From: Trifolium pratense
Taxonomy: Eukaryota; Streptophyta; Magnoliopsida; Fabales; Fabaceae
Length of the DNA: 64,000 nucleotides
NCBI RefSeq assembly: GCF_020283565.1
Contig: NC_060065.1
Span: forward strand, 51,510,409 to 51,574,408
Reading direction: 5' to 3'
A program made the position numbers and the translations under genes. The number at the start of each line of letters is the position of its first letter. Position 1 is the stretch's first letter. The notes under the pieces were generated by a model. The model ran no database searches and was not told the DNA's origin. It saw nothing but the letters and a program-made list of their open reading frames with translations. Positions 11,787-24,013 of this stretch are shown here, one piece after another.

Positions 11787-12825
11787 GGTACCGTTTGGCC
11801 GAATTTTTTTATGACTTATTTTTTATTTTGAGGAGAAGTCTGGCCAAACACAAATTTAAAAAAGCTCTACAAAAAATTAAGGACTTATTTTTTATGAAGA
11901 AAAACAATATATAATAATATAAGGAATCCAAAAAAAAGTCAAAAATATCAACTTTAGAAGACTGGCGCCTCCTTTTTCTCTGGTCCCCCTTCGATACCCA
12001 CTTGGAACCATTCAATATTTTAATTTGTTTTTTTTGGAAATGCCAGTATAGCCTATTTATTATTTAAGGTAACCACATCATTTTTTTTTTGTCCAACATA
12101 TAATCATCTTTTTCATTTAATTTTTTGAATTCATTTCATTTTTTTATTTCATTACAGTATTACTTTTTCTTTTTTATAGAAATAAATGATTATATATACT
12201 TTTTGACGATTATTATTATTATTATATTAAAAAAACCTTATTTAAAAAAAACCTTATTCACAATTTCATATACTAGAATATTTTTATTGACAAATAAAAT
12301 AACAATATTTAAATGGTAGTATAAAATTCACAAAAGAAATAAAATGATAAATTATATGAAATTAGAATTTATAATCCGCTTGCTAAAGTTTGAAACTAGA
12401 ATCCAAACATGTACTTTATATACACCCAACTATTATCTATAGTACTTCACTTCGTCTTCTTTAAATTCCGAACTAATTTTTTTACGGTTCTTAAATATTA
12501 AGAAAATACAACTTCATTAGAGTTCTTATATAAAATGAATAATACAATAGATTTTATTTTGTATAAAAAAATTATTTATCCGTTGACATACTTCTTAATA
12601 ATATTCTCAGTTTTTTTTTTTTTGACAAATAATATTCTCAGTTTTAAAAGTAATAATTTTTCTATAAATATTTCATCACAGTCAAACAATTGTTTTAAAA
12701 GTAATTTTAATGTTAATTTTTTTAAAAAAATCCAAACATCTTTAACTTTATCTTTTAAGTTGTGTTTTTTAACTTTAAGCTAAAAGTAACTTATAAGTTG
12801 AAAACAAGTCAGGCCAAACGTAACC
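11787..12825. mobile_element. PIF/Harbinger-like non-autonomous element (~1.04 kb)
   Basis: Ends GGTACCGTTTGGCC and GGTTACGTTTGGCC (read inward), flanked by TAA on both sides (11784-11786, 12826-12828). Subterminal GGCCAAAC motifs repeat on both arms. The interior is extremely AT-rich and contains no transposase. Confidence 0.65.
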
Positions 12826-13452
12826 TAAGTTGATGCTTCAAGTGGTCAAAGACTTGAACCTCTTAAGTAATTAATTTCAAGTTCAATATCTTGTGTATTG
12901 AGAAAATTAGATTGAGTAATCACTACTAATGATCTGTTTGGTTCAGAGTAAATGGAGAGGAGGGAAGGTGAGAGAATATTATTAACCAAATGTGTTTGGT
13001 TCAATTTTTAGAAAGGGAGGGGAGCAAAATCTCTCCAAACCTCAATTTTTGCTTCCCCTAAATTGAAGGGATTTGGAGGGGAGGGGAGAGAAGTTATATT
13101 ATTACAATTTTAAGTATATTGACACAATTATCCTCATATTTATTTTAAAATACCAAAATAATCCTTATCTGAATTTTTTTTATGTTGCTAACTTGCTATT
13201 TTTTTTTCTCAAAGTTTTTGATATATTTTTTTTTTCAACAGGATTTTTTGTTACGTTGAACTGTTTCATTGCCATGCCCGTATCTATATACTGCATTTTC
13301 ATACAAATTTTATTTATAAAGATCTCTATACAATCTTGTTGTTACGTTGATTAAACAATTTTTTTTCATAATTTTTTATTTTTTTTTTGTATTTAAAATC
13401 CCTTGCTTCCCCTTCCCTCCCCTACTTTGAATCAAACATATAAATTATTAAA

Positions 13453-13829
13453 GGCTTAATTAGTAAAATGGTCTCTTAAAGATATTTTTGGTTTCACATT
13501 GGTCCCTTAAAGAAAAAAAGGTCTGAATAGGTTACTTAAAGACATATCCGTTAACCAGTTTGATCTTTTCCGTCCATTTTTTCTAGAAACCCTTAAATGG
13601 TTTACCACATATATGCCATGTAAGCAATCACGATTTACCACATAATGTATGCCAAGTAAGCAGTCACAGTGTCACGTGTACACTACTTAACGGTTTTTGG
13701 AAAAAATGGACGGAAAGTATCAAACTGATTAACAGATATGTATTTAAGGGATCTATTCGGACATTTTTTCTTTAAGGAACCAATGTGAAACAAAAAATGT
13801 CTTTAAATGACCATTTTACTAATTAAGTC
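13453..13829. mobile_element. MULE-type MITE nested in a PIF/Harbinger-like element
   Basis: Inverted ends GGCTTAATTAGTAAAATGGT and its near-complement, with long matching arms (e.g. TCCGTCCATTTTT / AAAAATGGACGGA). Flanking 9-bp repeats ATTATTAAA (13444-13452) and ATTATTGAA (13830-13838) differ at one base, indicating an older Mutator-like insertion. Confidence 0.75.
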
Positions 13830-13847
13830 ATTATTGAAAGATCTCTT

Positions 13848-13982
13848 GCTTAATTGCAGTATTGGCCCCCAGGTTTCACAATTATGCGATTTTGGCCCCC
13901 CAAGTTTCAATTGTGCGACTTTAACCTCCTAAGTTTGACAATTGTGCAATTGAAACTTGAGGGGCCAAAACTGCAATTAAGC
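13848..13982. mobile_element. Short MITE with GCTTAATTGCAG ends
   Basis: Left end GCTTAATTGCAGTATTGGCC and right end GGCCAAAACTGCAATTAAGC are inverted repeats. Internal copies of CAATTGTGC and AAGTTTCA extend the arms. No target duplication found. Confidence 0.6.
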
Positions 13983-14149
13983 TTTCATTAAAATCCCTCT
14001 CCTCCCTCACTTCGATTGAACCAACCAGATCCTAAAAGATAATTAAAATTCCGTACATATAACATGACAAAACAATTGTTTTCATGGATTTCATATACTA
14101 AGGGACAACCAAAGCTAGAGCTTTAGGACTAAATTTTGCTTAGAATTTT

Positions 14150-14283
14150 TTTTTCATTAAGTAGTATAGTTGTTATAAATTCAACCCTTAAGAAAAGTAA
14201 GTGGAAAATTCTCGGTTCGTATCTCAATTTCTGTTTATTTAATGTGATATCTTTACTAACCGAACTATGCTCATAGGTCGAAA
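14150..14283 (-). mobile_element. Degenerate tRNA-derived SINE (family 1)
   Basis: On the minus strand there is an A-box-like GAGCATAGTTCGGTTAG followed ~45 nt later by a B-box-like GATACGAACCGAG. The same architecture occurs in clearer copies at 45913 and 60004. Confidence 0.45.
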
Positions 14284-15771
14284 AAAATTTAGTTATAAAT
14301 ATATAATATGTGAAATTTAATTCAATTAAAAAAATGTCAAATTTTATATAAATTTTGTTTAGCTTAACAAGTTAAATTGAGGCTTTCGGTTGTTCTTACC
14401 TTGCGCTAACAAAATTTGATTTATTTCTCTGTCAAAAAAAAAAAAGAATTTGATTTATTTCATTTTGTTTTCATAATATTTGTGTTAATTTTTTAATTTT
14501 AAAATACTTCACTATAAATGTTTTAAAATATATTTAGTCCACATTGAATATATTAGAGACTACTTAATATTCTTTTTATATACCCCGTAGATTAAAAAAT
14601 AAGTTAAAAAATTATTTACGCATCTAGCGGTGAGAGGTTTAGATAAGATGTCTGAGGTCTTGTTCATTCGACTGAGGTTTTGTTCAATCAACCGCTCCTT
14701 TGTAAACAAAAAAAAAAGTAAAATTTCCGCATTAACTATTTGACAAAAAAAACTTTGGAGTATGCTCCTCATTAAGGTTTCCGATTCGATTCTCTCTCGT
14801 GCTAATTTGAGTGAGCTAATTTAGCTTCTTAAAAAAAAACTATTTGACAAAAATAAAAAATAAACTAATTTTTTTTCTTTTCTAAACAGTTAAATTAGAA
14901 ATATTTATAGAATTAAGTTAAAAAATTGTTGCTTAAGAAATAAATTGATCATCCATCCTAAAAAACATATTTTCTATTAAAATAATTCTAAAAAACATAT
15001 TTTCCATTAAAATACACATTAATACATTTTGTTTTTATCTTACAAAAACCTTTTGTTAATTATTAATTGTGAAGAAAAAAACATTAAAAAACAAAACAAA
15101 ATCAATGCTATATTACTGCTGTTGCCAGTTGCGACCGGCATGGTGAACTCCCTGTCGCCGATAAACAGGGAGACGTCTTACTTTTGACTGAGCATCCTTA
15201 GTCGGCAAAGACAAAGCCGTCGTGTTTCTTAGTAAGCACCACATTTTCCTTTTTTTTTTTTTTTAAAAAAAAAAATAAAATTATTTCTTAATTTCTCAAT
15301 TACGCGTTGATTTTTTCAAACCATATCCAATAACCAATATCATAGTAGCCACTTTTTTTCTTCTTCTTCCTTACTCTCAATCTCATTTCACACTTTAATC
15401 TTCAATTCACATTATTTTTTTATTATTAATTCTATGATTTATACTCCAATTGTGTTATGATTTTGATCATTCATCAATCCCTTGTTGGAAAAATTCTACC
15501 TTTTTAGAAGTTGTTGATTATTGGTTTAGTGTTGTTGCTTAAGGGTTTTCAATTGCTTATTTGATTAAATTTGTTGACTTTTGAATTGGGTCAGTTTCAA
15601 ATTTTCAGATAGACACAAAGAGTTGATTTTTATTTTTTGTTTTTTCAAGAAAAAAAATCATTTTTTAGGTGAAAAATGATGTATGAATAATGGGTTGCAT
15701 GAATTTGTATGAAGGTATTGTTGAAAGAGAATAGCATTATTGCATGGTTGAATATTTGCTTGGTGGAGAAA

Positions 15772-18700
15772 ATGGGTTGCATAAATTCCAAGAGTTCAGC
15801 TGTGGATGATAGTAGAGAAGGTTTGACAAATGATTCGGGATCATCTAAAAAAAGGAACTTTGAGAAGAAGGTTTCAGGATCAGATTCGAAGAAAAGGGTT
15901 GACGGAGATTTGGAGAATGATAAGTTATTGGACGGTATTGGCATGAAAGTTTCATTGATTGACAAGGAAGCTAATAATGGTTCGGTGTGGTTGTATGATG
16001 ATCAGAATGAGAAGAAGAAAATGGAGAAACCCGAAGTGTCTGTTGTTGTTGATTGTTCGCGTATTGGAAGGGTTCCAAAAGCGTTAGAAGGAGAGCAAGT
16101 TGCAGCTGGATGGCCAACTTGGCTTTCTTCTGTTGCTGGTGAAGCTATCAATGGATGGATACCGCGAAGTGCACATACTTTTGAGAAATATGATAAAGTA
16201 AGTAAATTACCACCTTGTTTGCTTAGTCTATGGTTGTATTGTGATTAACTAATTGTTTATTACTATTATCGAGTGAATGCACTTGTCACAAGTCTCTAAT
16301 TTCATTGTATTGTTTAAGAAAATCATCCTTTGTTTTCCTGTGTGGAGTGGAATGGAGGGAAACGGAAAACCATTGATAGCCTAATTTTTATTAAATTTTA
16401 GAAGATGATAAATTTTATTATAATGAGAATGTTTGAGTAGGAATCATAAGGCTGGCTGTTTCACATTTATAGCATAGGTGGGGCCTGATATTACTTTTAC
16501 GGACCTTTCTGCGCTCCCTTTCCAATAGAGGAAGGAAATAAATAAAATAAGTTAACTTATAGAATATAGGAACTCAGTGACATTCTTCTGTGTACAATTC
16601 ATTCATTCGAGACCGGGTTAATTTTCATGCTGTTGTTGTCAGAGAGAGAGTAGCTAGAATGTTCAATTTGTCACCGCCCCTATAACTTCTTAATTTGATG
16701 AAGCAAAAATCTTATCCCTTATATGCTTAACGAGCAATGTGATACCATTTTACCATGCAGATTGGTGAAGGAACTTACAGCACTGTTTATAAGGCACGTG
16801 ATTTGATAAACCAAAAGGTCGTTGCCTTGAAGCGGGTACGCTTTGATAATCTTGATCATGAGAGTGTCAAGTTCATGGCAAGAGAAATAGTTTTTCTGCG
16901 TAGGCTTGACCATCCAAATGTAATAAAGTTGGAGGGCTTGATAACATCGCAGTCGTCTCGCAGCTTGTACCTTGTTTTTGAATATATGGAACATGATCTT
17001 ACAGGACTTGCAACAGCACCTGACATTAAGTTTTCAGAACCACAGGTAGTGATCATATCTTTTTATTCTCTCAGTCTCTTGTTTTACATGGAGTGAGTTG
17101 TGATTTTTCTCGTCAAAGATGTAGTAAAATCTTGAATTAAACTTCACCCAACAAGTTAAGCTTTGGTAATAGTTAGTCATTAACATGACATGACATGACA
17201 TCAAAGCTTCTTAGACTAAATGGTTAGGAATTCGTTCCTTACCACTGTGATACTTCTGAAAGAAAAATTGAATTTCATCACATGATGAAATTGGACTTGT
17301 ACATTGTCCATGCTTCAACTTCAAGTGCGTTATAGATGTAATAAAACCATTAACGAACTTTTTTCCTAAGTGTTCTTAATGTTGGGAAGCAACTTTGCTT
17401 GCTCTCCGCTATGCTTAGATTCATAAATTCTAAATGATGTTTTTTGTATGTCAGATTAAATGCTACATGAATCAGCTTCTTAGTGGATTGGATCATTGCC
17501 ATAGTCGTGGTATCCTCCACCGTGATATAAAGGGCTCAAATCTTCTCATCGACAATAATGGCATTTTAAAGATTGCAGATTTTGGTTTGGCAAATTTTTT
17601 TGATCCCGACCAAAGCGTTCCGTTGACCAGCCGGGTAGTAACACTGTGGTATAGACCACCAGAACTTTTACTTGGATCATCAAATTACGGAGTTGCGGTG
17701 GATATGTGGAGCACTGGTTGCATACTCGGTGAACTATACTCTGGCAGGCCTATATTGCCAGGAAAAACCGAGGTACGGTGCATCAAAATCTACTTTTCGT
17801 CGTTTAGTCACCATAATGTCTTTGTTGCCTATCACTCGACTTTATTATGTGGTCTTCACTGCCTTGCGCATGACTCTAATTCCCAAATCGATATGCTCAT
17901 GTTTAGACTGTATGTGTAAATTCTTCACTTAAAATTGTGAATTAATCGAGATAGGCACCTGAAGTATTTTTTTTCCTCTTTCTTGTAGGTTGAGCAATTG
18001 CATAGGATTTTTAAACTTTGTGGATCACCATCTGTGGACTATTGGCAAAAACTGCGGCTGCCACATTCTACAGTATTCAGGCCTCCACACCATTATAGGA
18101 AATGCATTGCTGATACATTTAAAGAATTTCCATCTTCTGCTGTGAGGCTTATAGAGACCCTACTCTCTTTAGATCCTACACTCCGAGGAACAGCAGCTAC
18201 AGCTCTGAAGAGCGAGGTATATGATTGTATACTTTGACTCTTTCAATGAGATTTGATTACCACTGTCTCAGATATTTAATGTTTGCACCTATGATCATGA
18301 AGCACTTTTTGCTTCTTCCTTCCTTCACTTACCTTATTAAGTAGAAAACAATGACGATATTTCTCATGCAATACCGTTGTTCAATATTCAATATATTAAA
18401 GCAACATGTTTGCACTTGATTGATTCTCCATTTTGATATTCCCCCTTTATTGACAGTTCTTTTCATTGGAACCCCTTGCTTGCGATCCATCAACTTTGCC
18501 AAAATATTCTCCCAGCAAAGAGATTGACACTAAATTGCGGGGAGAATCAAGAGGAAGGTATGTTCTGCAGGATGATATTTTTTTTCCGTTAAAATAGGTT
18601 GAGGGAAGACAATTTAAGATTTATCAAGTCATTAGGAAAATAAATAATTTGAATGTTGTAATCTTTGACATGAACAAAAGCAACTTCATCGGCCCCTCAT

Positions 18701-19851
18701 TAACATACATTACACATAACACACAAAATTATTCATATTGTTAACACGTACAGAATTTTCTTTATTGTATCAGGCAAGGAGCTCTCGAGGGTAAGGAGCA
18801 AAAAGTTGGGCCACGAGTTAGACAAGAGAAAGAAACTCAGTCATTTGTCTTATCCAAAGCCAATGCCGACTCCCGCATTTCAGTGCAGGTAATCCAAGCA
18901 AGTTAGAATCAACTTATATGATATTCCCCTCTCGGATACGCAGGACATTTGTACTTCGAACTGTCTTTCAGTTCAATGTGTATATCAGTTCAATAATTTT
19001 GGCAGTCTCTGGATTTTAAACCTTTGCTTATCCATTTTTGCCATTTTCTTTATCTACTATCGCATTCTGTCACATTTCATCTCATTATATCATCATTTCA
19101 TTTCGTGTAGCAAGGGCAACGCTTTCCAAACATGACGAGCAAGAATGAACAGTTCAACCCTCACAGAGTACCTCCTGTATCTGGATTTATGGGTTTTCGA
19201 CACAAACAGTCAGAAGGTGCTAAAAAGAAGGTTAATTATTTCTCTGGGCCTCTTGACCAGAGACCTTCACATTCAGGGTTACTGGTTCCAGATTCGGGCC
19301 GACACAAATATGGAAAAGAAGCTGGTGAGAGGTTTCTTCCTGTTTCAAATAAAGTCAATCTATCAAAGCCATCTAGAACTTCATTGTCTGGAAATCAAAA
19401 AGTAAATCCAGCTTCTTTGAGTCCACAAGATGCAACTCAAGTACAAAAATCTTTAGGGTTGAGTAACGGATCAGAGTCAAGAAGGCGGCATGATAGAAAA
19501 CACCATTCTCACATAGATGATCTCAGCCAAACAGAAAATGGAAAGGTAAGACTCCACACTCAAACATCAGTTCTGTTTAGTTTCTCTTCAATTATGATTG
19601 TTTATTTCGTTTCCTTTATCTTTTTCCTTTACTAATTGTTGGCATTTGTTAGTGAAAACTTTTGCTAGCCACCATCAATGCCAAATTTTGTATATTAACG
19701 CTGACCTCTTTTTCAGGACGGGCATGCATCCAGCGGAAACAATCTCTACATGTCTGGTCCGTTGCTGGTTTCCAATATGGATCACATGCTCAAAGAGCGG
19801 GATCGGAAGATCCAAGAATATTCAAGGCGAACCAGAAATAAATTGGCCTAA
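15772..19851 (+). CDS. CDK-related Ser/Thr protein kinase, IBS1/At1g54610-like (680 aa)
   Basis: Eight exons: 15772-16197, 16761-17045, 17455-17772, 17989-18216, 18457-18557, 18774-18888, 19111-19545, 19717-19851. All are GT/AG and the frame is continuous. The start is ATG 15772, giving MGCINSK, an N-myristoylation plus Cys3 palmitoylation signature seen throughout this plant kinase group; a longer in-frame ATG at 15709 would bury it. Kinase core (~137-425): glycine loop IGEGTYSTVYKAR, ATP Lys in VALKRV (~K166), catalytic HRDIKGSNLL (~D261), DFGLANFF (~D279), and CDK/MAPK-type LTSRVVTLWYRPPELLLG. The C-terminal ~250 residues are basic, Ser-rich and end in RTRNKLA. Arabidopsis relatives include IBS1, linked to priming for defence. 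The window protein is likely plasma-membrane associated; cyclin dependence is unknown. No broken motif is seen. Confidence 0.94.
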
Positions 19852-21269
19852 AGGTGAAAGTAACAAATTTAGGATGATTAGTAGTCAATTACATTTTCAA
19901 TTATACAGCTAGATACATTTTTTTATGACAATATTGTTTATCTCTCGACATGATAGAGAGATTGGGGGAAGTGTGTATTCATGCACGCTCCTTTTGTAAA
20001 TAATAGGTTTTTATAATAAGAATTTGCAGTTCCATCCATTCTTTATTGATATACCCTCATGTGAATTTAAGGAATTAATCTATCTCATGTATTTAATCAT
20101 GTTTGTCATTGAATTCAACATTTGGGGAATATAATATTTCTGCTCTAACTTGATCCCCGCAACTCTTCTCAAAAGGGTTGTTAGAGTTGGTGATCCAAAT
20201 TCATGTTTCAACACGAAAGTATTCGATATGGTACATTAAATTTTGGAGGTTTCATCCTATTCTGTTAAGGCGTGCTCACACTTAAGTACGATACCTCTTC
20301 TGTCAGAACAACACTACAGGATTGTTTGCTATTTAGCCGGGCTCACATCTAACAACGAGGGCTCCTTTATTCTAATCATATAGTTTGGCTTAAGCTTATC
20401 CATGTCTAAGATTGAAACGTCTTTGAAACCGTTTGTTATGCATCGCAATCCTCAAGCATTGAAGAGTTTTAATGATGTTGTATTCTCAATGTTTGAACTC
20501 GAGATCTCTAATTAAACTAAAAGAGACCAATGTCATCTCGTTCTTATGCTCTTCAGTATGGAGTGGAGTGCTAGGAAGTCGAGGTTCCATTTCAACGGAA
20601 CATAATACTAACAATACTAAAATATGTTTGAAAAATTATGCTTTGATCTGTTTAAAAAATTATACTTTGATATATTAGACAGCAATTCAATGTCTTTGGT
20701 CATACGGCGCCTTCATTCAAAAATTGCATCCTATGACGATTGTCTGCAGTTTTATAACATTATACCGATAATTTTGGCCTTAAAAAATTGTAAAGTTATA
20801 CAAGAAGAAACACAAATTTAATTCATTGGATAGCAACTGGAGGATTGAAGCTGCAGTTCTGATCCAAATCCGTGAAGGGGTTGTAAAATGACTTGTGAAG
20901 AAAAGTTGTGTTGCATGCACATGCACTAAAAGTAAAAAAATGTCGATATCAGAATAGCTCCAACACAACTGCAGAAAAATCCAATCCCTGGATACCTTGA
21001 CAAGCACGGCATGCATCCTTCTATGGATATTTCACAATCACAAGCACACAAGTATTGAAAATTCTATAAAATTTCCATGTTTGGGTAGTGTACAAAACTC
21101 TAAATAAGTTAGACCTTGAATATTCTCCATTCATTACACACCGTGATGGATAAAAACATTATTTTTGTAATTTGTAGGGACTGAAAAGTGGCTACAGATA
21201 TTAAATACAAAATTCAAGATAATTATAAGAACTAAAAATATATTTAATCCTAAATAAAACTTTATAATA
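19852..21269. other. Spacer between the CDK-like kinase and the lectin receptor kinase pair
   Basis: Contains the 3' UTR of the plus-strand kinase and AT-rich sequence. No further coding or RNA feature was supported. Confidence 0.4.
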
Positions 21270-23339
21270 TTATCTGCCTTCCCAAATGATATCTGAATCT
21301 GATGCTTGAATAGCAGTTGAACCACTTGTAGATGTCTTGGAATTATCAATTAACATCATAATTTCTTCAAAAGTAGGGTGATCATTGTATCCACTCTCAG
21401 TTCTAGACCACATTGCAGTTGATTTTAATCTTCCAAGTAAACTTTTCTGCATATTTCCTTCATCAGATTCAATGCTATCCATTTCTCCCTCCAACATTTT
21501 CACAACCTGTCTCATTATTGGTCTAACACTAGGGTCTGAATTTGAACACAACAAACCCAAATGAAGAAATCTTTCAGCTTCCTCAATAGGGTAGCCTCCT
21601 TTAGCCTTCAACCTTTCATCAACAGCATTGTGTAATTGGCCAAGCACCATTAAAGACTTCACCCATTCAGTTAGCCCTGGCTTATGTTCTTCAATAGGTC
21701 TTCGTCCGCATATTACTTCCAACAACAATATACCAAAGCCAAACACATCAGACATAGTCGATGCTTTTCCTGTTCGAATCACTTCCGGAGCAATGTATCC
21801 TAATGTTCCCAATACTTTTGTCGTGCCGGCAACTTGTCCATGATGCTCATGCATAAGAGCCAAACCAAAATCCCCCAATCTAGCATTCATTTCCTTGTCA
21901 AGTAGAACATTGTTTGCTTTGATATCCCTATGCAAGACCTTAACTTCCCAACCCTCATGCAGGTAAAGAATCCCTGCGGCTACATTTTTCAAAACTTGAA
22001 TCCTCTCTTCCCATGTTAGCATCTTTCCTTCTTCACACTCAAAGATCCATTTGTCTAAACTTCCATTGTTCATGAAGTCATAAACTAGAATCAAGTTTCC
22101 CTTTTCTTTTTTGCACCAACCTCTCAGTCCTACTAAATTTCTGTGTTTCATTCTTCCTATGCTTGAAACCTCAGCCAAAAACTCTCGCATTCCATCTTCT
22201 CTTTCTTGAGGGATTCTCTTGACTGCAACTTCGACTCCTTGCAAAATACCTTTATATACCTTTCCATTCCCTCCTACAGAAATCACATTCTCTTCAGAGA
22301 ACCCTCTTGTTGCTGCATGAATCTCTTCGAATCTAATTCTATGTGGCCAGTATTCTAGTTCCCACTCTTCAATTTCTTCCTCTGCCTCGTTCCTCCTAGA
22401 GAGAATGAAAACCACTGCACAACCACAACCGATGATTAATATGCAGACAACACTGGTGACTCCTACAGCAATAGCTTTTGCTCCAGAAAACCACCCCTCA
22501 TGAAGCACAAATGAAGGCAATTTGTTTGTCACTAAAGCATCACCAATGGAAAAATTTGTATTACTAAAGCTCCAAGCAAGAATCTTACTACTGTCTGTTA
22601 TTTTCCCCGTGGCTGCGCAGAATCCAACGTATGTTTCATCCATAAGGACCCCAGAAAGATTAACATTTATACTGATGAGAGGAACATGAGGCCTCTTTTG
22701 TCCTGCCCGAGCCATAGTAACGTTTATCTTAGAGTGCATAAATTCAATCCATACTTGATAATTTTCTCCACTTTTAATGTTCAACACCTTAAACTCATTG
22801 TCATATTTTCCACCCCAGTAGCCAGCCTCATGTGAAGTTAAGGATTTAAGAGAATTTACGTCGATACCAACATGATTACCATTTGTATCGTTGAATTCTT
22901 CGTTTCTAATGATATCAAATTCAACTCCAAAAACATGGTTGTTAGGATTACCTTCATTGGTGTAATTGAAGAGACCAGTATACTGAGCTGATGTTGTTCC
23001 ATTTAGACCTCTTGAAGGTGTGAATATGAAGGCAAAACTATGTCCTGTGATAATGTTTTTGATGGGGGAAACTGAGAAAATGAATGAAGTAGCAAAGGGG
23101 AGAAGAGTGGAAGAGTTGAGTGGTTTGGTTAGTACTTTTTGAGGGTAAAAAGCACGACCTATAGAGAAATAAGTGCCATTAGTGAGAGTGAGAATGGAGT
23201 TTTGAATGGTTGCATTTCCATATAGCATAATGTTTGTTGAGTTGAAGTTTGTATTATAGACAAATTCAGTAGTGGACACACAACATATAAATATGGTTAC
23301 AGTGTGAAGAAGAATGAGAAGTTGCTTAAGTTGAGACAT
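21270..23339 (-). CDS. L-type lectin-domain receptor-like kinase (689 aa), copy 1
   Basis: Intronless. A plasma-membrane receptor kinase with an extracellular legume-lectin domain. Start ATG 23339 (MSQLKQLL); the frame extends two codons upstream only via a TTG, which was rejected. Layout: signal peptide ~1-24; lectin domain ~25-265, beginning TEFVYNTNFNSTN and including FAFIFTPSRG and HVFGVEFD; transmembrane segment ~295-315; juxtamembrane EEWELEYWPHRIRFEEI; kinase ~350-625 with VAVKR, HRDIKANNVLLD, DFGLAL and GTLGYIAPE. It is an RD kinase with all core residues. The EWELEYWPH phrase and lectin N-terminus resemble class VII LecRKs (memory-based). Variants against copy 2 are SDVFGFGIL (usually SDVYSFGIL) and ANN for ASN in the catalytic loop. 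Its neighbour at 24014-26116 is a tandem paralogue on the same strand. Confidence 0.95.
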   Translation of the reverse strand: MSQLKQLLILLHTVTIFICCVSTTEFVYNTNFNSTNIMLYGNATIQNSILTLTNGTYFSIGRAFYPQKVLTKPLNSSTLLPFATSFIFSVSPIKNIITGHSFAFIFTPSRGLNGTTSAQYTGLFNYTNEGNPNNHVFGVEFDIIRNEEFNDTNGNHVGIDVNSLKSLTSHEAGYWGGKYDNEFKVLNIKSGENYQVWIEFMHSKINVTMARAGQKRPHVPLISINVNLSGVLMDETYVGFCAATGKITDSSKILAWSFSNTNFSIGDALVTNKLPSFVLHEGWFSGAKAIAVGVTSVVCILIIGCGCAVVFILSRRNEAEEEIEEWELEYWPHRIRFEEIHAATRGFSEENVISVGGNGKVYKGILQGVEVAVKRIPQEREDGMREFLAEVSSIGRMKHRNLVGLRGWCKKEKGNLILVYDFMNNGSLDKWIFECEEGKMLTWEERIQVLKNVAAGILYLHEGWEVKVLHRDIKANNVLLDKEMNARLGDFGLALMHEHHGQVAGTTKVLGTLGYIAPEVIRTGKASTMSDVFGFGILLLEVICGRRPIEEHKPGLTEWVKSLMVLGQLHNAVDERLKAKGGYPIEEAERFLHLGLLCSNSDPSVRPIMRQVVKMLEGEMDSIESDEGNMQKSLLGRLKSTAMWSRTESGYNDHPTFEEIMMLIDNSKTSTSGSTAIQASDSDIIWEGR

Positions 23340-23345
23340 TGGCAA

Positions 23346-24013
23346 GGGATTGATAATGAGAGAAACTTTTGCTAAATTAAAATTGGTTGTAGGCTTGAAC
23401 CTTGAAGCATAAGATTATCATTCATATGTTGTATAATTAAGTGGAAGGAAAGATTAAAGGTTGGTAAAAGTATTTATTTCTTTGAAAAGTACTACATGCC
23501 AGCCCACACAGGTCATTGCATGTTAACACAAATCCAAACACAGTCTGAGTCTAGACAGCTACATTAGATATTGTGAAATGTTGTATGTACAGGTGTGTGA
23601 TTGTTAGTGTGGTCTAGGATGGACCATTTGTTACATCACATTCCTTACATTAGATATTGAAGTATTTTATTGAATGATTAAGATGTTTAATCAGGTACTG
23701 ATATTAGAGAAGTTCTGAAAATCACTTGTTATTTGTGTTTATTTATCAGATATAAAATATTGAAAAGATTTCCATTAATAATGATAATTACAACAATACT
23801 GAAAAGATTTCCATTAATAATGACAATTACAACAATGATAAGGAAATAATATCCTTAATGTTTAGACTTCAAATATTTATGATACAAGTGGTAATGAAAA
23901 AGTTACATAAAAACTATGGTTAGTCAAATAGAGATTTTGGATTCTAATCCAAGAACTCTTGCTTATACAAACATTGGAAAATGCTACCTGGTTTACTTGC
24001 TCAACTTCAGTTC
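23346..24013. other. Intergenic spacer between the two lectin receptor kinases
   Basis: About 670 bp holding the promoter of copy 1 and the 3' UTR of copy 2. A ~40-bp phrase ending TTTCCATTAATAATGA is tandemly repeated (~23760-23830). No gene seen. Confidence 0.5.

Larger units (their letters stand above)
12930..14032. mobile_element. PIF/Harbinger-like element containing two nested MITEs
   Basis: Outer ends TGATCTGTTTGGTTC and GGATCTGGTTGGTTC (read inward), flanked by TAA (12927-12929, 14033-14035). G-rich left arm (GGAGAGGAGGGAAGG) and C-rich right arm (CCCTCTCCTCCCTC) are complementary. Its right arm is interrupted by the elements at 13453-13829 and 13848-13982. Confidence 0.6.

Noticed and set aside
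11809..13354. Phe/Leu/Ile-rich short frames in the 11.8-13.4 kb region
   Set aside because: They arise from T/A-rich MITE interiors and show no conserved motif.
15709..15771. Upstream in-frame ATG of the CDK-like kinase
   Set aside because: It would add 21 residues and bury the MGCxxS myristoylation start that characterises the family; ATG 15772 is preferred.
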